A DNA stretch of 64,000 nucleotides from Kordia sp. (GCF_022447245.1 NZ_JAKVBC010000028.1:1-64000); one strand, 5' to 3'. Shown: positions 8,980 through 18,168, counted from the first letter of the stretch. Translations and numbers: made by a program. Notes: generated from the letters alone by a model not told the origin.

Positions 8980-9653
8980 TAGTACTTAGTGGTGCAGGGA
9001 TTAGCGCTGAAAGTGGCATCAAAACGTTTCGTGATGCAGATGGATTATGGGAAGGACACGATATTATGGAAGTAGCTTCGCCTATTGGTTTTGATAAGAA
9101 TCCTGCGCTTGTATTAGACTTTTACAATCAACGAAGACGACAATTGAAAGAAGTTGCTCCTAATGAAGGGCATAAAGCTTTGGTCACACTTGAAGAAAAA
9201 TACGATGTTATTATTGTAACGCAAAACGTGGACAACTTACACGAGCGTGCAGGAAGTTCTAAGATCATGCATTTACATGGCGAACTGACTAAAATGAGAG
9301 GTGTACAGTATCCGTACAAAATTTATGATTGTCCAGGCGATATAGTTGTTGGTGACGTCTGTGAACGTGGTTCGCAATTACGTCCACACATCGTTTGGTT
9401 TGGTGAAGATGTTCCAATGATTGAAACTGCTGTAACCGAATGTGAACAAGCCGCTATTTTATTGATTATTGGCACTTCTATGCAAGTGTATCCTGCCGCT
9501 AGTCTTATAAACTTTGTACCGCAAAATATTCCTATCTATTTCATTGATCCTAATCCTGCAGTGAACCAAAGTTTGTATCAAAATCTTACTGTTATTGCGG
9601 AGAAAGCCTCTACTGGTGTTTCCAAAGTTGTAGAAGAATTGATGAATTCATAG
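8961..9653 (+). CDS. NAD-dependent protein deacylase, sirtuin (Sir2/CobB) family
   Basis: Removes acetyl or other acyl groups from lysines using NAD+. Motifs visible are GAGISAESGI-x-FRDADGLW (11-30), TQNVDNLH (87-94) and catalytic His106 in HLHGEL. The zinc site is reduced: only Cys124 and Cys134 remain in the small domain instead of four cysteines, as in other flavobacterial sirtuins I recall. FRDADGLW rather than the Tyr/Arg pair of Sir5-type enzymes argues against a dedicated desuccinylase. It overlaps the upstream TPR gene, so expression is coupled. Confidence 0.92.
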   Translation: MEKEKIVVLSGAGISAESGIKTFRDADGLWEGHDIMEVASPIGFDKNPALVLDFYNQRRRQLKEVAPNEGHKALVTLEEKYDVIIVTQNVDNLHERAGSSKIMHLHGELTKMRGVQYPYKIYDCPGDIVVGDVCERGSQLRPHIVWFGEDVPMIETAVTECEQAAILLIIGTSMQVYPAASLINFVPQNIPIYFIDPNPAVNQSLYQNLTVIAEKASTGVSKVVEELMNS

Positions 9654-9682
9654 AATCTTTCGAGTAATCAATACAAAATGTC

Positions 9683-10131
9683 ATGAAACGCATTGAAAAA
9701 GAAATTGCTGCATGGATTAAACCTTATGCGCCAATTATTGGAGAGCCTGATGTTCCTTTTGGTCTGCATGAAAGAAATAAAACCCTAGTGTGTTTTCCGT
9801 AAGACTTACATTACCTAGTCACTTTGAACGTTTTGCTTTAGCATTGCATTCTTTTTGGATTGATGAAAAGTTTGATGAGCGTAAAATCAAAATAATACAC
9901 AATCATGACGAAGATTTTCTCAAAGAAGTATACACGGGTATAAATTGGAATGAATTTTATCAACGAAAACAACTTCCTTTTCACCTTAATGCCAGTATTT
10001 TACATTTCTGCGAATTTAATTACCCTTTTCCACAAATAGGCAATGAGTTGTATTCAGACATAGGATGTATGGATGAAGAGCATTTAAAGGCTATAGTCTT
10101 TATTGCAATGTATTTATATGGATATCAATAA
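9683..10131 (+). pseudogene. Frameshifted gene of unknown function
   Basis: ATG at 9683 opens MKRIEKEIAAWIKPYAPIIG, which stops at about 9802. The protein continues in another frame from about 9790 as FSVRLTLPSHFERFALALHS to the TAA at 10131. A single frameshift near 9795 joins them into a plausible product of about 150 residues rich in aromatic residues. I do not recognise the family. It follows the sirtuin gene by 30 nt. Confidence 0.6.
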
Positions 10132-10146
10132 ATTGAGGTGTTTTAT

Positions 10147-10422
10147 GTATTCTTGGCAACCATACAACTTGAAGACAATTTATTGTACAGAGGAAAAATA
10201 AGCGAGTTACTCGACTTCCTAAATACTGTAGAACAAGATGTTGTAGCCACACCTTGTCTTATATATCCTATCTCTAAAAATTGAATGATAAGCACTGATG
10301 TTTACCTTGCTTTTTATAGTATTGCAGGCGAATCAAAATTCATAAACTTATTCACGCAACAATTACCCAATGAAATTATTGAAGTTGTGATCAAAAAGCA
10401 ACCTAACAAAACAAGTATTTAG
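10147..10422 (+). pseudogene. Second decayed fragment, unknown function
   Basis: A frame without a start reads VFLATIQLEDNLLYRGKISE and continues past an in-frame TGA at 10282-10284 to a TAG at 10422 (VYLAFYSIAGESKFINLFTQ). It is in the same frame as the preceding fragment after its TAA, so the two may be one dead gene. No family is recognised. Confidence 0.5.
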
Positions 10423-10456
10423 TAAAAAACATACTAACACCCAAGACCCAAAAAAT

Positions 10457-10933
10457 CTATTTCCCTTTCTCAATTTCCAAAGCTAAGAAACCTCTAGCTT
10501 CTTTTACCCAAGCTTCTATTTCTTTGATTTGTTGTTCCGATAGTTTAGCATCCGCATGTGTCCATAAATAAGAAGGAATTGGCATGTGTCCTTCCTCTAT
10601 TTCTTCTATAACTTCTTCTAGCTTATGATCTTTGCGTTTTGCAGTGTACGTATTCCATTCAGAAAAATTCAATTCTTCTTTTCCATGTTCAATATGTTCT
10701 GCCATCCAATACGAAATTGGCTCAATATTGCTATACCAAGGATAACGCGTATTGCTTGAATGACAATCATAGCATGCAACTTTTAATGTCGCTGCTACAG
10801 AACTAGGTAAATTCGTTTCTTCTATAAATGGTTTTAAATCAGCGATATCGCCTTCATTTTTTTCTGGTCCAAAAAATTGTAAAATTACTAATGCAATTAA
10901 TGCTAAAACTGCTATCTTTTTAAGTATCTTCAT
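10457..10933 (-). CDS. Membrane-anchored heme-binding (c-type cytochrome-like) protein
   Basis: 158 residues from the ATG at 10933, chosen because it opens a signal anchor (MKILKKIAVLALIALVILQF); longer starts overlap the divergent gene. One CxxCH heme motif is visible (CYDCHSSNTRYPWYSNIEP), followed by helices and MPIPSYLWTHADAKLSEQQI, the Haem_bd domain pattern seen in Bacteroidota. It is probably periplasmic and attached to the inner membrane, with a redox or heme-handling role. It starts 35 bp from, and is divergent to, the 188-residue gene. Confidence 0.85.
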   Translation of the reverse strand: MKILKKIAVLALIALVILQFFGPEKNEGDIADLKPFIEETNLPSSVAATLKVACYDCHSSNTRYPWYSNIEPISYWMAEHIEHGKEELNFSEWNTYTAKRKDHKLEEVIEEIEEGHMPIPSYLWTHADAKLSEQQIKEIEAWVKEARGFLALEIEKGK

Positions 10934-10968
10934 GTTGCGATTTTTGATGTCCATAAAATATAAAAAGT

Positions 10969-11535
10969 ATGACATTTGAACAACTCTATTCGGAGCTAAA
11001 TTATGTAAACCATTCTCGCGAAAAGCGAAATTACTATGCCAATATTGTTTTGAACAATCCTCAATTGCTTCCAACATTATTAGAAGTTGTATTTACGGTT
11101 GATGATAAAATTTCCGCAAGAGCTGCTTGGTTGTTTGAGTTTGTGGCTAGAGAAAACTTAGATGCCATTTTACCACATTTAGATACGTATATTGAAAAAA
11201 TGCATACGGTACATCTAGATCCAGCAGTGCGACCTATGGCAAAAGTTGCCGAATATTTGATTGAAGCTTTTTATCATAAAAATGACAACGCTACTAAAAA
11301 GCACCTTACCCAAAAACATCGTGAAAAAATCACAGAAGCTTGCTTTGATTGGATGATTAGTGATCAAAAAGTAGCTGCAAAAGCGTATTCTATGCGTTCC
11401 TTATTTTTATTAGGAAAAGAATTTGATTGGATTCATGGAGAATTAATCCTAATCTTAGAACGTGATTATGCTTCACAAAGTGCAGGATTTAAAGCCAGAG
11501 CCAGAGACCTTATCAAACGAATGAAAAAAGCTTGA
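10969..11535 (+). CDS. HEAT-like helical protein upstream of purB, unknown function
   Basis: 188 residues, all helical, with repeated amphipathic helices resembling HEAT units (DDKISARAAWLFEFVARENL, DPAVRPMAKVAEYLIEAF, DQKVAAKAYSMRSLFLLGKE). It lies directly upstream of purB, an arrangement I recall from other Flavobacteria where it is often mis-named adenylosuccinate lyase. No catalytic motif is visible. The stop is TGA, rare in this window. Confidence 0.75.
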   Translation: MTFEQLYSELNYVNHSREKRNYYANIVLNNPQLLPTLLEVVFTVDDKISARAAWLFEFVARENLDAILPHLDTYIEKMHTVHLDPAVRPMAKVAEYLIEAFYHKNDNATKKHLTQKHREKITEACFDWMISDQKVAAKAYSMRSLFLLGKEFDWIHGELILILERDYASQSAGFKARARDLIKRMKKA

Positions 11536-11575
11536 AAATGAAGTGCTAAAATTTTATTACAAGCATCGTAACAAG

Positions 11576-11583
11576 TATATTTG
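11576..11583 (+). promoter_or_regulatory. -7 box of the purB promoter
   Basis: TATATTTG matches TAnnTTTG; a weak TTTT/TTTA lies about 19-20 nt upstream. The start would be near 11590, leaving a leader of about 20 nt before the purB ATG. Confidence 0.55.
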
Positions 11584-11610
11584 TGTCCTTAAAATAACAA
11601 CACAATTACA

Positions 11611-12954
11611 ATGATGCTTACTCCACTTAATGCAATTTCTCCAATTGATGGAAGATATCGTAACAAAACTATCGCTTTAGCTAATTATTTTAGTGAAGAA
11701 TCTCTTATTAAATACCGTGTTTTTGTTGAGATTGAATATTTTATCGCTTTATGCAATCTGCCGTTACCACAGTTAGAAGGCTTTGATGTTTCGCTTTTTG
11801 ATGATTTACGTGCTATTCATGAAGACTTTTCAGCTGAAGATGCACAAGCAATTAAAGAAATTGAAAAAGTAACCAATCATGATGTAAAAGCAGTTGAGTA
11901 CTTTATCAAAGAGAAGTTTGATCAACTAGAAATTTCAGCATATAAAGAATTTATTCATTTTGGATTAACGTCACAAGACATTAACAATACAGCCATTCCG
12001 CTTTCTATCAAAGAAGCTATTCAACAAGTATATCTTCCTGAACTGGTAAAAGTATTAGAAAAGCTAAAAGAACTTGCCAATGAATGGGCAGCGGTTTCCA
12101 TGCTCGCTAGAACACATGGGCAACCTGCTTCTCCTACACGTTTAGGAAAAGAAATTGAAGTTTTTATTACACGTATTGAAGCACAAGTAAAAACACTGTC
12201 TGTTATTCCACATGCTGCCAAATTTGGTGGTGCTACAGGAAACTTTAATGCACATAAAGTCGCGTATCCTGCTATAGATTGGAAAGCTTTTGGAAATGAT
12301 TTTGTAGAACGAATTTTAGGGTTGCACCACTCGTTTCCAACTACACAAATAGAACATTATGATCATGTAGCAGGAATTTTTGATGGAATGAAACGCATCA
12401 ATACTATTTTAATTGATTTAGATCGCGATTTCTGGACCTATATTTCTATGGACTACTTTAAGCAAAAAATCAAAAAAGGAGAAGTTGGATCTTCTGCAAT
12501 GCCACACAAAGTAAATCCAATTGATTTTGAAAATAGTGAAGGAAACTTAGGTATTGCCAATGCAATTTTCACCCATTTAGCTGCTAAATTACCTATTTCA
12601 AGACTACAACGTGATTTAACAGATTCAACTGTACTTAGAAATGTAGGTGTCCCATTCGGTCATACATTAATTGGGTTTCAGTCTACTCTAAAAGGTTTAA
12701 ACAAATTATTATTAAACCAAGCTAAGTTTGAAGAAGACTTGGAAAATAACTGGGCAGTTGTTGCTGAAGCCATTCAAACTATCCTTAGGAGAGAGAATTA
12801 CCAAAATCCTTATGAAGCATTAAAAGGACTTACTAGAACCAACGAAAAGATAACCCAGACGTTAATTAGCGAATTTATTGACACTTTAACGATTTCTGAT
12901 ACTGTAAAATTGGAATTAAAGCAAATAAATCCTACAAATTATACAGGAATATAG
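11611..12954 (+). CDS. purB: Adenylosuccinate lyase
   Basis: Catalyses two fumarate-releasing steps of purine synthesis: SAICAR to AICAR, and adenylosuccinate to AMP. The superfamily signature loop is present as SSAMPHKVNPIDFENSEGN, with the catalytic serine in it. The conserved segments THGQPASPTRLGKE, TSQDINNTA and the N-terminal LNAISPIDGRYRN are also visible. The length of 447 residues is standard. The start is ATG at 11611, or the adjacent ATG at 11614. Confidence 0.96.
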   Translation: MMLTPLNAISPIDGRYRNKTIALANYFSEESLIKYRVFVEIEYFIALCNLPLPQLEGFDVSLFDDLRAIHEDFSAEDAQAIKEIEKVTNHDVKAVEYFIKEKFDQLEISAYKEFIHFGLTSQDINNTAIPLSIKEAIQQVYLPELVKVLEKLKELANEWAAVSMLARTHGQPASPTRLGKEIEVFITRIEAQVKTLSVIPHAAKFGGATGNFNAHKVAYPAIDWKAFGNDFVERILGLHHSFPTTQIEHYDHVAGIFDGMKRINTILIDLDRDFWTYISMDYFKQKIKKGEVGSSAMPHKVNPIDFENSEGNLGIANAIFTHLAAKLPISRLQRDLTDSTVLRNVGVPFGHTLIGFQSTLKGLNKLLLNQAKFEEDLENNWAVVAEAIQTILRRENYQNPYEALKGLTRTNEKITQTLISEFIDTLTISDTVKLELKQINPTNYTGI

Positions 12955-13023
12955 TCTTTAATGTCCTTTCGCATTGTTTTTTTGTTAATTTTGTAATGCC
13001 AAGAACTAACAAAAATAATTATT

Positions 13024-13560
13024 GTGAATATCAAACTCACAAATTCGAAAGAAGGTAAAAGTTTGAATGCATTACAAAACACAGGAAGACTACAAATCAA
13101 AAAAGGTGTTTATAATAAAGCGTTTAAATCTTTTATTATGGACAATTATGGTTCAGGAGTTCATTTTGGAAATATGAATAGTAATCTTGAAGAAATCCTA
13201 AAAAACTTGTCTTTAGACCATTTAATGGAGAGCAAAGTAAAACTCCCTAGGATTGATGTTAATACATTATCAGTCGTAAAGGATAATAGAAATGAGTTTT
13301 CCGATTTTGATTTATATGAAAACTTTGAATGCACCTTTTTAGCTAAAGAAGGTGTAAGCTCAGATAATTTCATGAAAGGTATTGAAGTCTTACAGACTAA
13401 TTTTTTAGACACATACAATCAAAAGATTCATGAAGAAATTACAGAGATAGAAAATAAAAATCGCATACAAGCAAAAAAAAGAGAAGTTAAAGAAATCGTC
13501 TTTTTTACTTTATTATCAATTATTTCATTGATATTGATTTATTTTTACTCTAATGGATAA
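13024..13560 (+). CDS. Tail-anchored hypothetical protein
   Basis: 178 residues starting at GTG 13024. A soluble, mostly alpha/beta N-terminal part is followed by a charged helix (about 135-155) and a single C-terminal membrane segment (VFFTLLSIISLILIYFY) with a very short tail. No signal peptide is visible. The promoter -7 box TAATTTTG is at 12986-12993. A strong terminator follows. I do not recognise the family. Confidence 0.65.
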   Translation: MNIKLTNSKEGKSLNALQNTGRLQIKKGVYNKAFKSFIMDNYGSGVHFGNMNSNLEEILKNLSLDHLMESKVKLPRIDVNTLSVVKDNRNEFSDFDLYENFECTFLAKEGVSSDNFMKGIEVLQTNFLDTYNQKIHEEITEIENKNRIQAKKREVKEIVFFTLLSIISLILIYFYSNG

Positions 13561-13576
13561 TAAAATCAATACAAAT

Positions 13577-13619
13577 AAAAAATGGATAAATGTCATGTAA
13601 CATTTATCCATTTTTTTTT
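13577..13619. terminator. Bidirectional terminator between convergent genes
   Basis: A 12-bp perfect stem AATGGATAAATG/CATTTATCCATT around an 8-nt loop (TCATGTAA) is flanked by A and T runs. It lies exactly between the converging tail-anchored protein gene and the DUF4252 lipoprotein gene, whose stop codon is inside the T run. Confidence 0.85.
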
Positions 13620-14157
13620 AGTTTGAGGACATCAAGTTTGATAAGTTTCCCAAGTCAAAGTTGAAAGGTGTACTCCGTTGTTCTGACATTTTATATAATT
13701 CCATAAATTTCTCCAACGTCATATCATTTCCAATGATACGCATGACTGCAAAGCGCATTTCTTTTTCTGAAACAAATGCAATGATTTCATCGATCGTATC
13801 GTCATTACCTATGTATTTGATAACTCCATTACGACCTAAGTTGATCAATTCTTCGTATTTTTCTTGGTTCAAAATTGCCTTGACATTATTTTTTTCTGTG
13901 GTAAACTCTTCCTGCTTCATATTTTCAGGTCTATAAAATAGTAAGTTTACTCGATCCACAGCTTCAAGAGCTTCTTCTTGTTTTTTAGTAAACTGCATTC
14001 CTTCTTGCTTTAGAAGACTTACAGGAATTGTACTTGAAGAAAACCCTGCTTTTTCAGCGTGATCTAGAAAATAATTTCGTAAACTATTTTTGTCGGAACA
14101 ACTTGTTGTTCCCATGACGACTAACAGCAGTATTAAAATTGATTTAAAAGTTTTCAT
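13618..14157 (-). CDS. DUF4252 lipoprotein
   Basis: 179 residues from the ATG at 14157, chosen because it gives a lipoprotein signal peptide ending TTSC. The upstream extension of the frame has no signal character. The body matches the DUF4252 pattern seen in Bacteroidota (helical, with the ending KMSEQRSTPFNFDLGNL). It is the last gene of a four-gene operon with an ECF sigma factor, a putative anti-sigma factor and a second DUF4252 protein, so it is probably a target or partner of that envelope signalling unit. The biochemical role is unknown. Confidence 0.8.
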   Translation of the reverse strand: MKTFKSILILLLVVMGTTSCSDKNSLRNYFLDHAEKAGFSSSTIPVSLLKQEGMQFTKKQEEALEAVDRVNLLFYRPENMKQEEFTTEKNNVKAILNQEKYEELINLGRNGVIKYIGNDDTIDEIIAFVSEKEMRFAVMRIIGNDMTLEKFMELYKMSEQRSTPFNFDLGNLSNLMSSN

Positions 14158-14256
14158 AATTTTTTGATTGTTGATTGTTTTTTGATGTGATGAATATAAA
14201 TAAAAATGCGTCAACGAACAACTAGTGCCCATTGACGCAAAACAGAGATATGTGCA

Positions 14257-14796
14257 TTAATTTTTTTGAACTTGTTTTAAGTGCTCTCCTCCTGGAATGT
14301 TCATCTGGCTTGTTAATTTCGATATTTTAGTCAAATCGATGTCTCCAAGTAAAGAAACCACTACTGTGTTGATACTTCTATCTTTCAATTTCACTTTATC
14401 TTCAATACCAGTGATATACATTAAAAGTTCTTTCACATGCGTTTCATCTTTTCCTTCTTTTACGTAAAACTTAACACGAGTATCACCATCTCTTACTTCC
14501 ATTAACTCATCCAACTTAGAAGAACGCTTGTTTACCCATGAAGTAAAATCTGAAGCAATCGCTTTATTTTCGGTTGCTAAAAATCGTAAACTTTTCATGT
14601 TTTTCACCATTTCTAAATAATCTTTAGTTTCTGGATCGTCAGCATCAGCTCCTACTGTTGCTAACATTTTAAACATTTTAGGAGAAATTGATACAAACAT
14701 TACATTGTCGTTGTCAGCATATTTCTCAAATATATTTTGTCCAAACGTAAGTACTGGCACAGCCAATAACATTACTAGTATTAAAATCTTCTTCAT
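14257..14796 (-). CDS. Secreted DUF4252 protein
   Basis: 179 residues with a signal peptide (MKKILILVMLLAVPVLTFGQ). The mature part has the DUF4252 features (NVMFVSISPKMFKMLATVG, LMYITGIEDKVKLK). It follows the anti-sigma gene by 7 nt and precedes the lipoprotein paralogue by 99 nt. It is likely periplasmic and expressed under the ECF sigma factor of its own operon. The activity is unknown. Confidence 0.85.
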   Translation of the reverse strand: MKKILILVMLLAVPVLTFGQNIFEKYADNDNVMFVSISPKMFKMLATVGADADDPETKDYLEMVKNMKSLRFLATENKAIASDFTSWVNKRSSKLDELMEVRDGDTRVKFYVKEGKDETHVKELLMYITGIEDKVKLKDRSINTVVVSLLGDIDLTKISKLTSQMNIPGGEHLKQVQKN

Positions 14797-14803
14797 TTTT
14801 TAA

Positions 14804-15226
14804 TTAATTGTTTTTTGTTATAAAAATCTTGTTCTTTGTTTCTTCAAATTGTGTTAAATAGTTGATATGACTAGCTCCTGTATTAAAATTTTCTGACACA
14901 AGAGACATGGCCATTTTAAAATCTGCTAAAGTTTCTTCGGCTTTTCGCTGCTTGTTCCATTCATTGATGAACAAACTTGTTGTGAGAATAAATACGGCGG
15001 CAACAGAAATCCATTTTAAATAATTTTTTCTAGGTTGTAATGGAACGTTACGAGTAGACTTCTCGGTTTTTAGATCGGTAAAATATTGAAACATTGATTG
15101 ATATTCTTGCAAATGCGGCGCCACATTGTCTTGCGAAAAATATGCTTGTAACTCTTGTTCTTCTTGAACCGTTGTTGTTGCTTCAAAATACTTCTCTAGT
15201 AATTTTTCTATGTTAGCTAACTCCAT
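14804..15226 (-). CDS. Putative membrane anti-sigma factor
   Basis: 140 residues. The N-terminal cytoplasmic part (IEKLLEKYFEATTTVQEEQE) is like Bacteroidota anti-sigma N-termini. One membrane segment (about residues 72-90, WISVAAVFILTTSLFINEW) is followed by a short outer domain. It overlaps the sigma gene by 14 bases, the usual sigma/anti-sigma coupling. The role is inferred from context, since no zinc motif is present. Confidence 0.7.
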   Translation of the reverse strand: MELANIEKLLEKYFEATTTVQEEQELQAYFSQDNVAPHLQEYQSMFQYFTDLKTEKSTRNVPLQPRKNYLKWISVAAVFILTTSLFINEWNKQRKAEETLADFKMAMSLVSENFNTGASHINYLTQFEETKNKIFITKNN

Positions 15227-15722
15227 AGTTGTGTTTTTTTACAAGTTCTTGTCTTATATATTTTCTTGCTCTCGATAATGCTACACGTATTGCTGTTGGA
15301 TTCATGTTCACAACTTTGGCAATTTCATCAAAATCATACTGTTCCACATCTCTCAGTTGTATGATAATTTTTTGTTGCTCTGGCAGTTGTTCCATAATTT
15401 CATGAACAAAACTCACACTATCTTTTAATTCTACCTCGCGTTGTAATGATGTATTTTCGTCTCTATAATTACTATGAACTAATTTTAAATTGCCGGCTTG
15501 TTTCGATTTCAGTTTATCCAAGCAATAGTTTTTAGTCATTGTCATTGCAAAAGCTTCCACGTTATTATACGCTTCAATCTTCGATTTCTTAGACCATAAC
15601 TTCATCAATACTTCTTGCGTAGCGTCTTCTGCTTCTTCGTTTGAAACTAGTAGGCGCTTTGCTAATCGGTATAATTTGTCTTTGAAAGGCAATACTGTAC
15701 GTAAAAATTCTGCCTGCTTCAT
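15213..15722 (-). CDS. ECF-type RNA polymerase sigma factor
   Basis: 169 residues with sigma-70 region 2 (AKRLLVSNEEAEDATQEVLM) and region 4 (LPEQQKIIIQLRDVEQYDFDEIAKVV then NPTAIRVALSRARKYIRQEL). It directs polymerase to a small regulon, presumably including its own operon. The first gene of sigma, anti-sigma, DUF4252, DUF4252. A candidate self-promoter lies upstream. Confidence 0.93.
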   Translation of the reverse strand: MKQAEFLRTVLPFKDKLYRLAKRLLVSNEEAEDATQEVLMKLWSKKSKIEAYNNVEAFAMTMTKNYCLDKLKSKQAGNLKLVHSNYRDENTSLQREVELKDSVSFVHEIMEQLPEQQKIIIQLRDVEQYDFDEIAKVVNMNPTAIRVALSRARKYIRQELVKKHNYGVS

Positions 15723-15758
15723 TTTTATGATCTATTGTTTTCGGTTAGTTATAAGGAA

Positions 15759-15783
15759 GACGAACGAGTTACGAATTTGTTAC
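15759..15783 (-). promoter_or_regulatory. Candidate ECF-type self-promoter of the sigma operon
   Basis: On the minus strand GTAAC (15783-15779) and CGTC (15762-15759) are separated by 16 nt. This resembles the GTAAC/CGTC type -35 and -10 elements of many ECF sigma promoters. Auto-regulation is inferred. Confidence 0.45.
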
Positions 15784-15859
15784 AAATAATTTTTATTTTA
15801 CAATAATGTGGCTATTTTTAATGTTTATAAAAGTAAAACAAACTATGATAAAGAAAATT

Positions 15860-17356
15860 ATGAATATAAAAAAGTTGCTATTTCTATTTGTCGCTGTTTC
15901 AGTTGTTTCAACAAGCTGTACTGATCAAGATGACAATCTGTTTAGTGTGGATTCCAGTTTGGAAGTTCAAGACTTTGTTTGGAAAGGATTAAACCTCTGG
16001 TATTTCTGGCAAGGTGAAGTTACTGATTTAGCCGACAGCAAGCTTGATGATAGTGCAGGATATGTTTCATTTTTACAAGGTTTCCCAAATCCAGCAAATT
16101 TATTTAATCATTTACTTCATCCTGATGATCGCTTCAGTGTGATTGTAGAGAATTATGATGATTTACAAAATTCTCAACAAGGAACTTCAGCTACTAATGG
16201 TGTTGATATTCGCTATATCTTTTTAAATAGTGGAAGTTCTGAAGTTATTGGATATGTACGTTATATCATACCTGGTTCTGATGCTGATGGAAAAGATATT
16301 CGCCGTGGAGATATTGTATATGCTGTGGATGGACAAAGTTTATTTTACAACTCTGAAACTGATAATAATTTAAACTTATTAAATCCTACTTCATACACCT
16401 TTAATTTAGCAGATTTATCTGTGACAGGTGGTGTTCGTTCTATTACTCCAAATGGGAGAAATATTGATTTAACTAAAACAAACATTACTGAGAATCCAAT
16501 TTTAATTGCTTCTACTATTGATGTAGGTTCTAAAAAGGTTGGATATATTATGTACAATCAGTTCATTTCAAATTTTGATACACAATTAAATGGTGCTTTT
16601 GGAGATTTTCAAGCACAAGGTGTAACTGATTTAGTATTAGATTTCCGTTATAATCCAGGAGGATTTGTAAGTAGTGCTATTAGAATAGGGAGCATGGTAA
16701 CAGGGCAATTTGAAGGTCAATTGTTTACGAAGTTTAGATATAATGATAAAATTCAGCCACTGCTTACTGACGAACAAGAGAATCGATATTTTACAAATAC
16801 GCTAAGTACTGGTGCTGCTATTAATAGTCTTGGCTTATCTAAAGTATATGTAATTACTACAGGAAGTACAGCTTCGGCAAGTGAGCTTGTAATTAATTCA
16901 TTAGAACCATATATAGATGTAGTACAAGTAGGAACAACCACTACAGGTAAAAATGAAGCTTCGGTTTCTTTATATGATTCGCCGTCATGGACATTTGGTG
17001 ATTCTCAATTGAATCCAAATCACAAATGGGCAATGCAGCCGTTAATTTCTCGTTTGGAAAATAGCGCTGGTTTCTCAAATTATACTGACGGATTGAATCC
17101 TGATATTGAAATTGCAGAAGATTTAACAAATCTTGGAGTATTAGGAGATGAAACAGAACCTTTATTAGCTGCTGCTTTAGCAAATATTGCTGCCGCTGGA
17201 AGACCTGCTTTACAAGATCCAACAAAAATAATTCCAATTGAAGGAGTTACAGAAACCAAATTACGCAGAATTACAGGAAATCGTATGTATATTGATTTAA
17301 GAGTTGGTGATAACGATGATGCTTTACAAAACCATAAACTAATCATCAACGAGTAA
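15860..17356 (+). CDS. S41 family (C-terminal processing-like) peptidase lipoprotein
   Basis: About 498 residues from ATG 15860, which opens a compact lipoprotein signal peptide with Cys at position 20; ATGs at 15845 and 15806 only lengthen it. A PDZ-like part (VIGYVRYIIPGSDADGKDIR, then RGDIVYAVDGQ) precedes the S41 catalytic core: LVLDFRYNPGG and TGSTASASELVIN, with the nucleophile Ser in the STASASE segment. It is probably attached to the outer membrane or in the periplasm. The gene is divergent from the ECF operon and ends at a strong terminator. Confidence 0.9.
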   Translation: MNIKKLLFLFVAVSVVSTSCTDQDDNLFSVDSSLEVQDFVWKGLNLWYFWQGEVTDLADSKLDDSAGYVSFLQGFPNPANLFNHLLHPDDRFSVIVENYDDLQNSQQGTSATNGVDIRYIFLNSGSSEVIGYVRYIIPGSDADGKDIRRGDIVYAVDGQSLFYNSETDNNLNLLNPTSYTFNLADLSVTGGVRSITPNGRNIDLTKTNITENPILIASTIDVGSKKVGYIMYNQFISNFDTQLNGAFGDFQAQGVTDLVLDFRYNPGGFVSSAIRIGSMVTGQFEGQLFTKFRYNDKIQPLLTDEQENRYFTNTLSTGAAINSLGLSKVYVITTGSTASASELVINSLEPYIDVVQVGTTTTGKNEASVSLYDSPSWTFGDSQLNPNHKWAMQPLISRLENSAGFSNYTDGLNPDIEIAEDLTNLGVLGDETEPLLAAALANIAAAGRPALQDPTKIIPIEGVTETKLRRITGNRMYIDLRVGDNDDALQNHKLIINE

Positions 17357-17414
17357 AAATATTAGTACTTCACACTAAATAGGTAGTACTACTAATTCGT
17401 AAAACTATACTAGT

Positions 17415-17445
17415 AAAGTCACTCTTAATTGAGTGGCTTTTTTTG
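17415..17445 (+). terminator. Rho-independent terminator after the S41 peptidase gene
   Basis: A 10-bp stem AAAGTCACTC/GAGTGGCTTT (one G-T pair) around TTAATT is followed by a T run. Confidence 0.85.
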
Positions 17446-17565
17446 TGTTTCCTTATGATTTTCTTTTGAAATTACTGTTCACGAATTCAAATGGTAAGAT
17501 AACTCAATGGTACTTTCCAATATCAATCATCTGCAATAGTTTTGAGTATATCAATACTTATTTAG

Positions 17566-18168
17566 ATAAAAAATAGCTTCTCCTATATTATTCTGTTCTT
17601 AAGTCTTTCTTCTTTGTTTTCATGTAAAGTAACTACAAAAGCTACTCAAAAAGTTACCAATTCTCATACTGCTACTGACATTGAACAATACATTCAAAAA
17701 CGATTTCTTCATGCAAGCGATAGTGTAAAAATTGGAAATGATTTTTTTATTGTCGATGGCGTTCCTTGCAGTGAAGAAGATCTTAACACTATTGATAAAA
17801 AAGACATCAGAGGTATCTATTTTATCAACACCAATAAGAATCCTATTAGATGTACAAGACCAAAATATGATCTACTTCCTTTTATTCTAACTAATAAAAT
17901 TAGACAAAAACGAAAAGTAAAAAAAGAGAGCATAGCTTGGATTAAAGAATGCTATTTTAATAGACAATATACCATACATGATAAACCGCTAATTATTGTC
18001 AATACAAAACCATTAACTACACATACAGCTTTTCAAATATTGCAAACTTTGAAAGTTGGACATATTGATTTTATTCAAAAATACGAGGAACCACAAGTCA
18101 TTAATGGATTTGAACAAATTTCAAAGAATGGTATTGTAGAAATTTTCTACAAAGTAAATCAAACATAA
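17566..18168 (+). CDS. Lipoprotein of unknown function lacking a normal start codon (ATA)
   Basis: The frame from 17566 reads [I]KNSFSYIILFLSLSSLFSC, a textbook lipoprotein signal peptide with Cys20, but its first codon is ATA, not ATG. The codon before is TAG, so no earlier start exists. TTG at 17614 would remove nearly the whole signal peptide. The mature part of about 180 residues is lysine-rich, with a plausible beta-rich C-terminus (KNGIVEIFYKVN). Either ATA is used, or a G-to-A change has killed the gene. The neighbour downstream is also dead. The family is not recognised. Confidence 0.55.
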   Translation: MKNSFSYIILFLSLSSLFSCKVTTKATQKVTNSHTATDIEQYIQKRFLHASDSVKIGNDFFIVDGVPCSEEDLNTIDKKDIRGIYFINTNKNPIRCTRPKYDLLPFILTNKIRQKRKVKKESIAWIKECYFNRQYTIHDKPLIIVNTKPLTTHTAFQILQTLKVGHIDFIQKYEEPQVINGFEQISKNGIVEIFYKVNQT

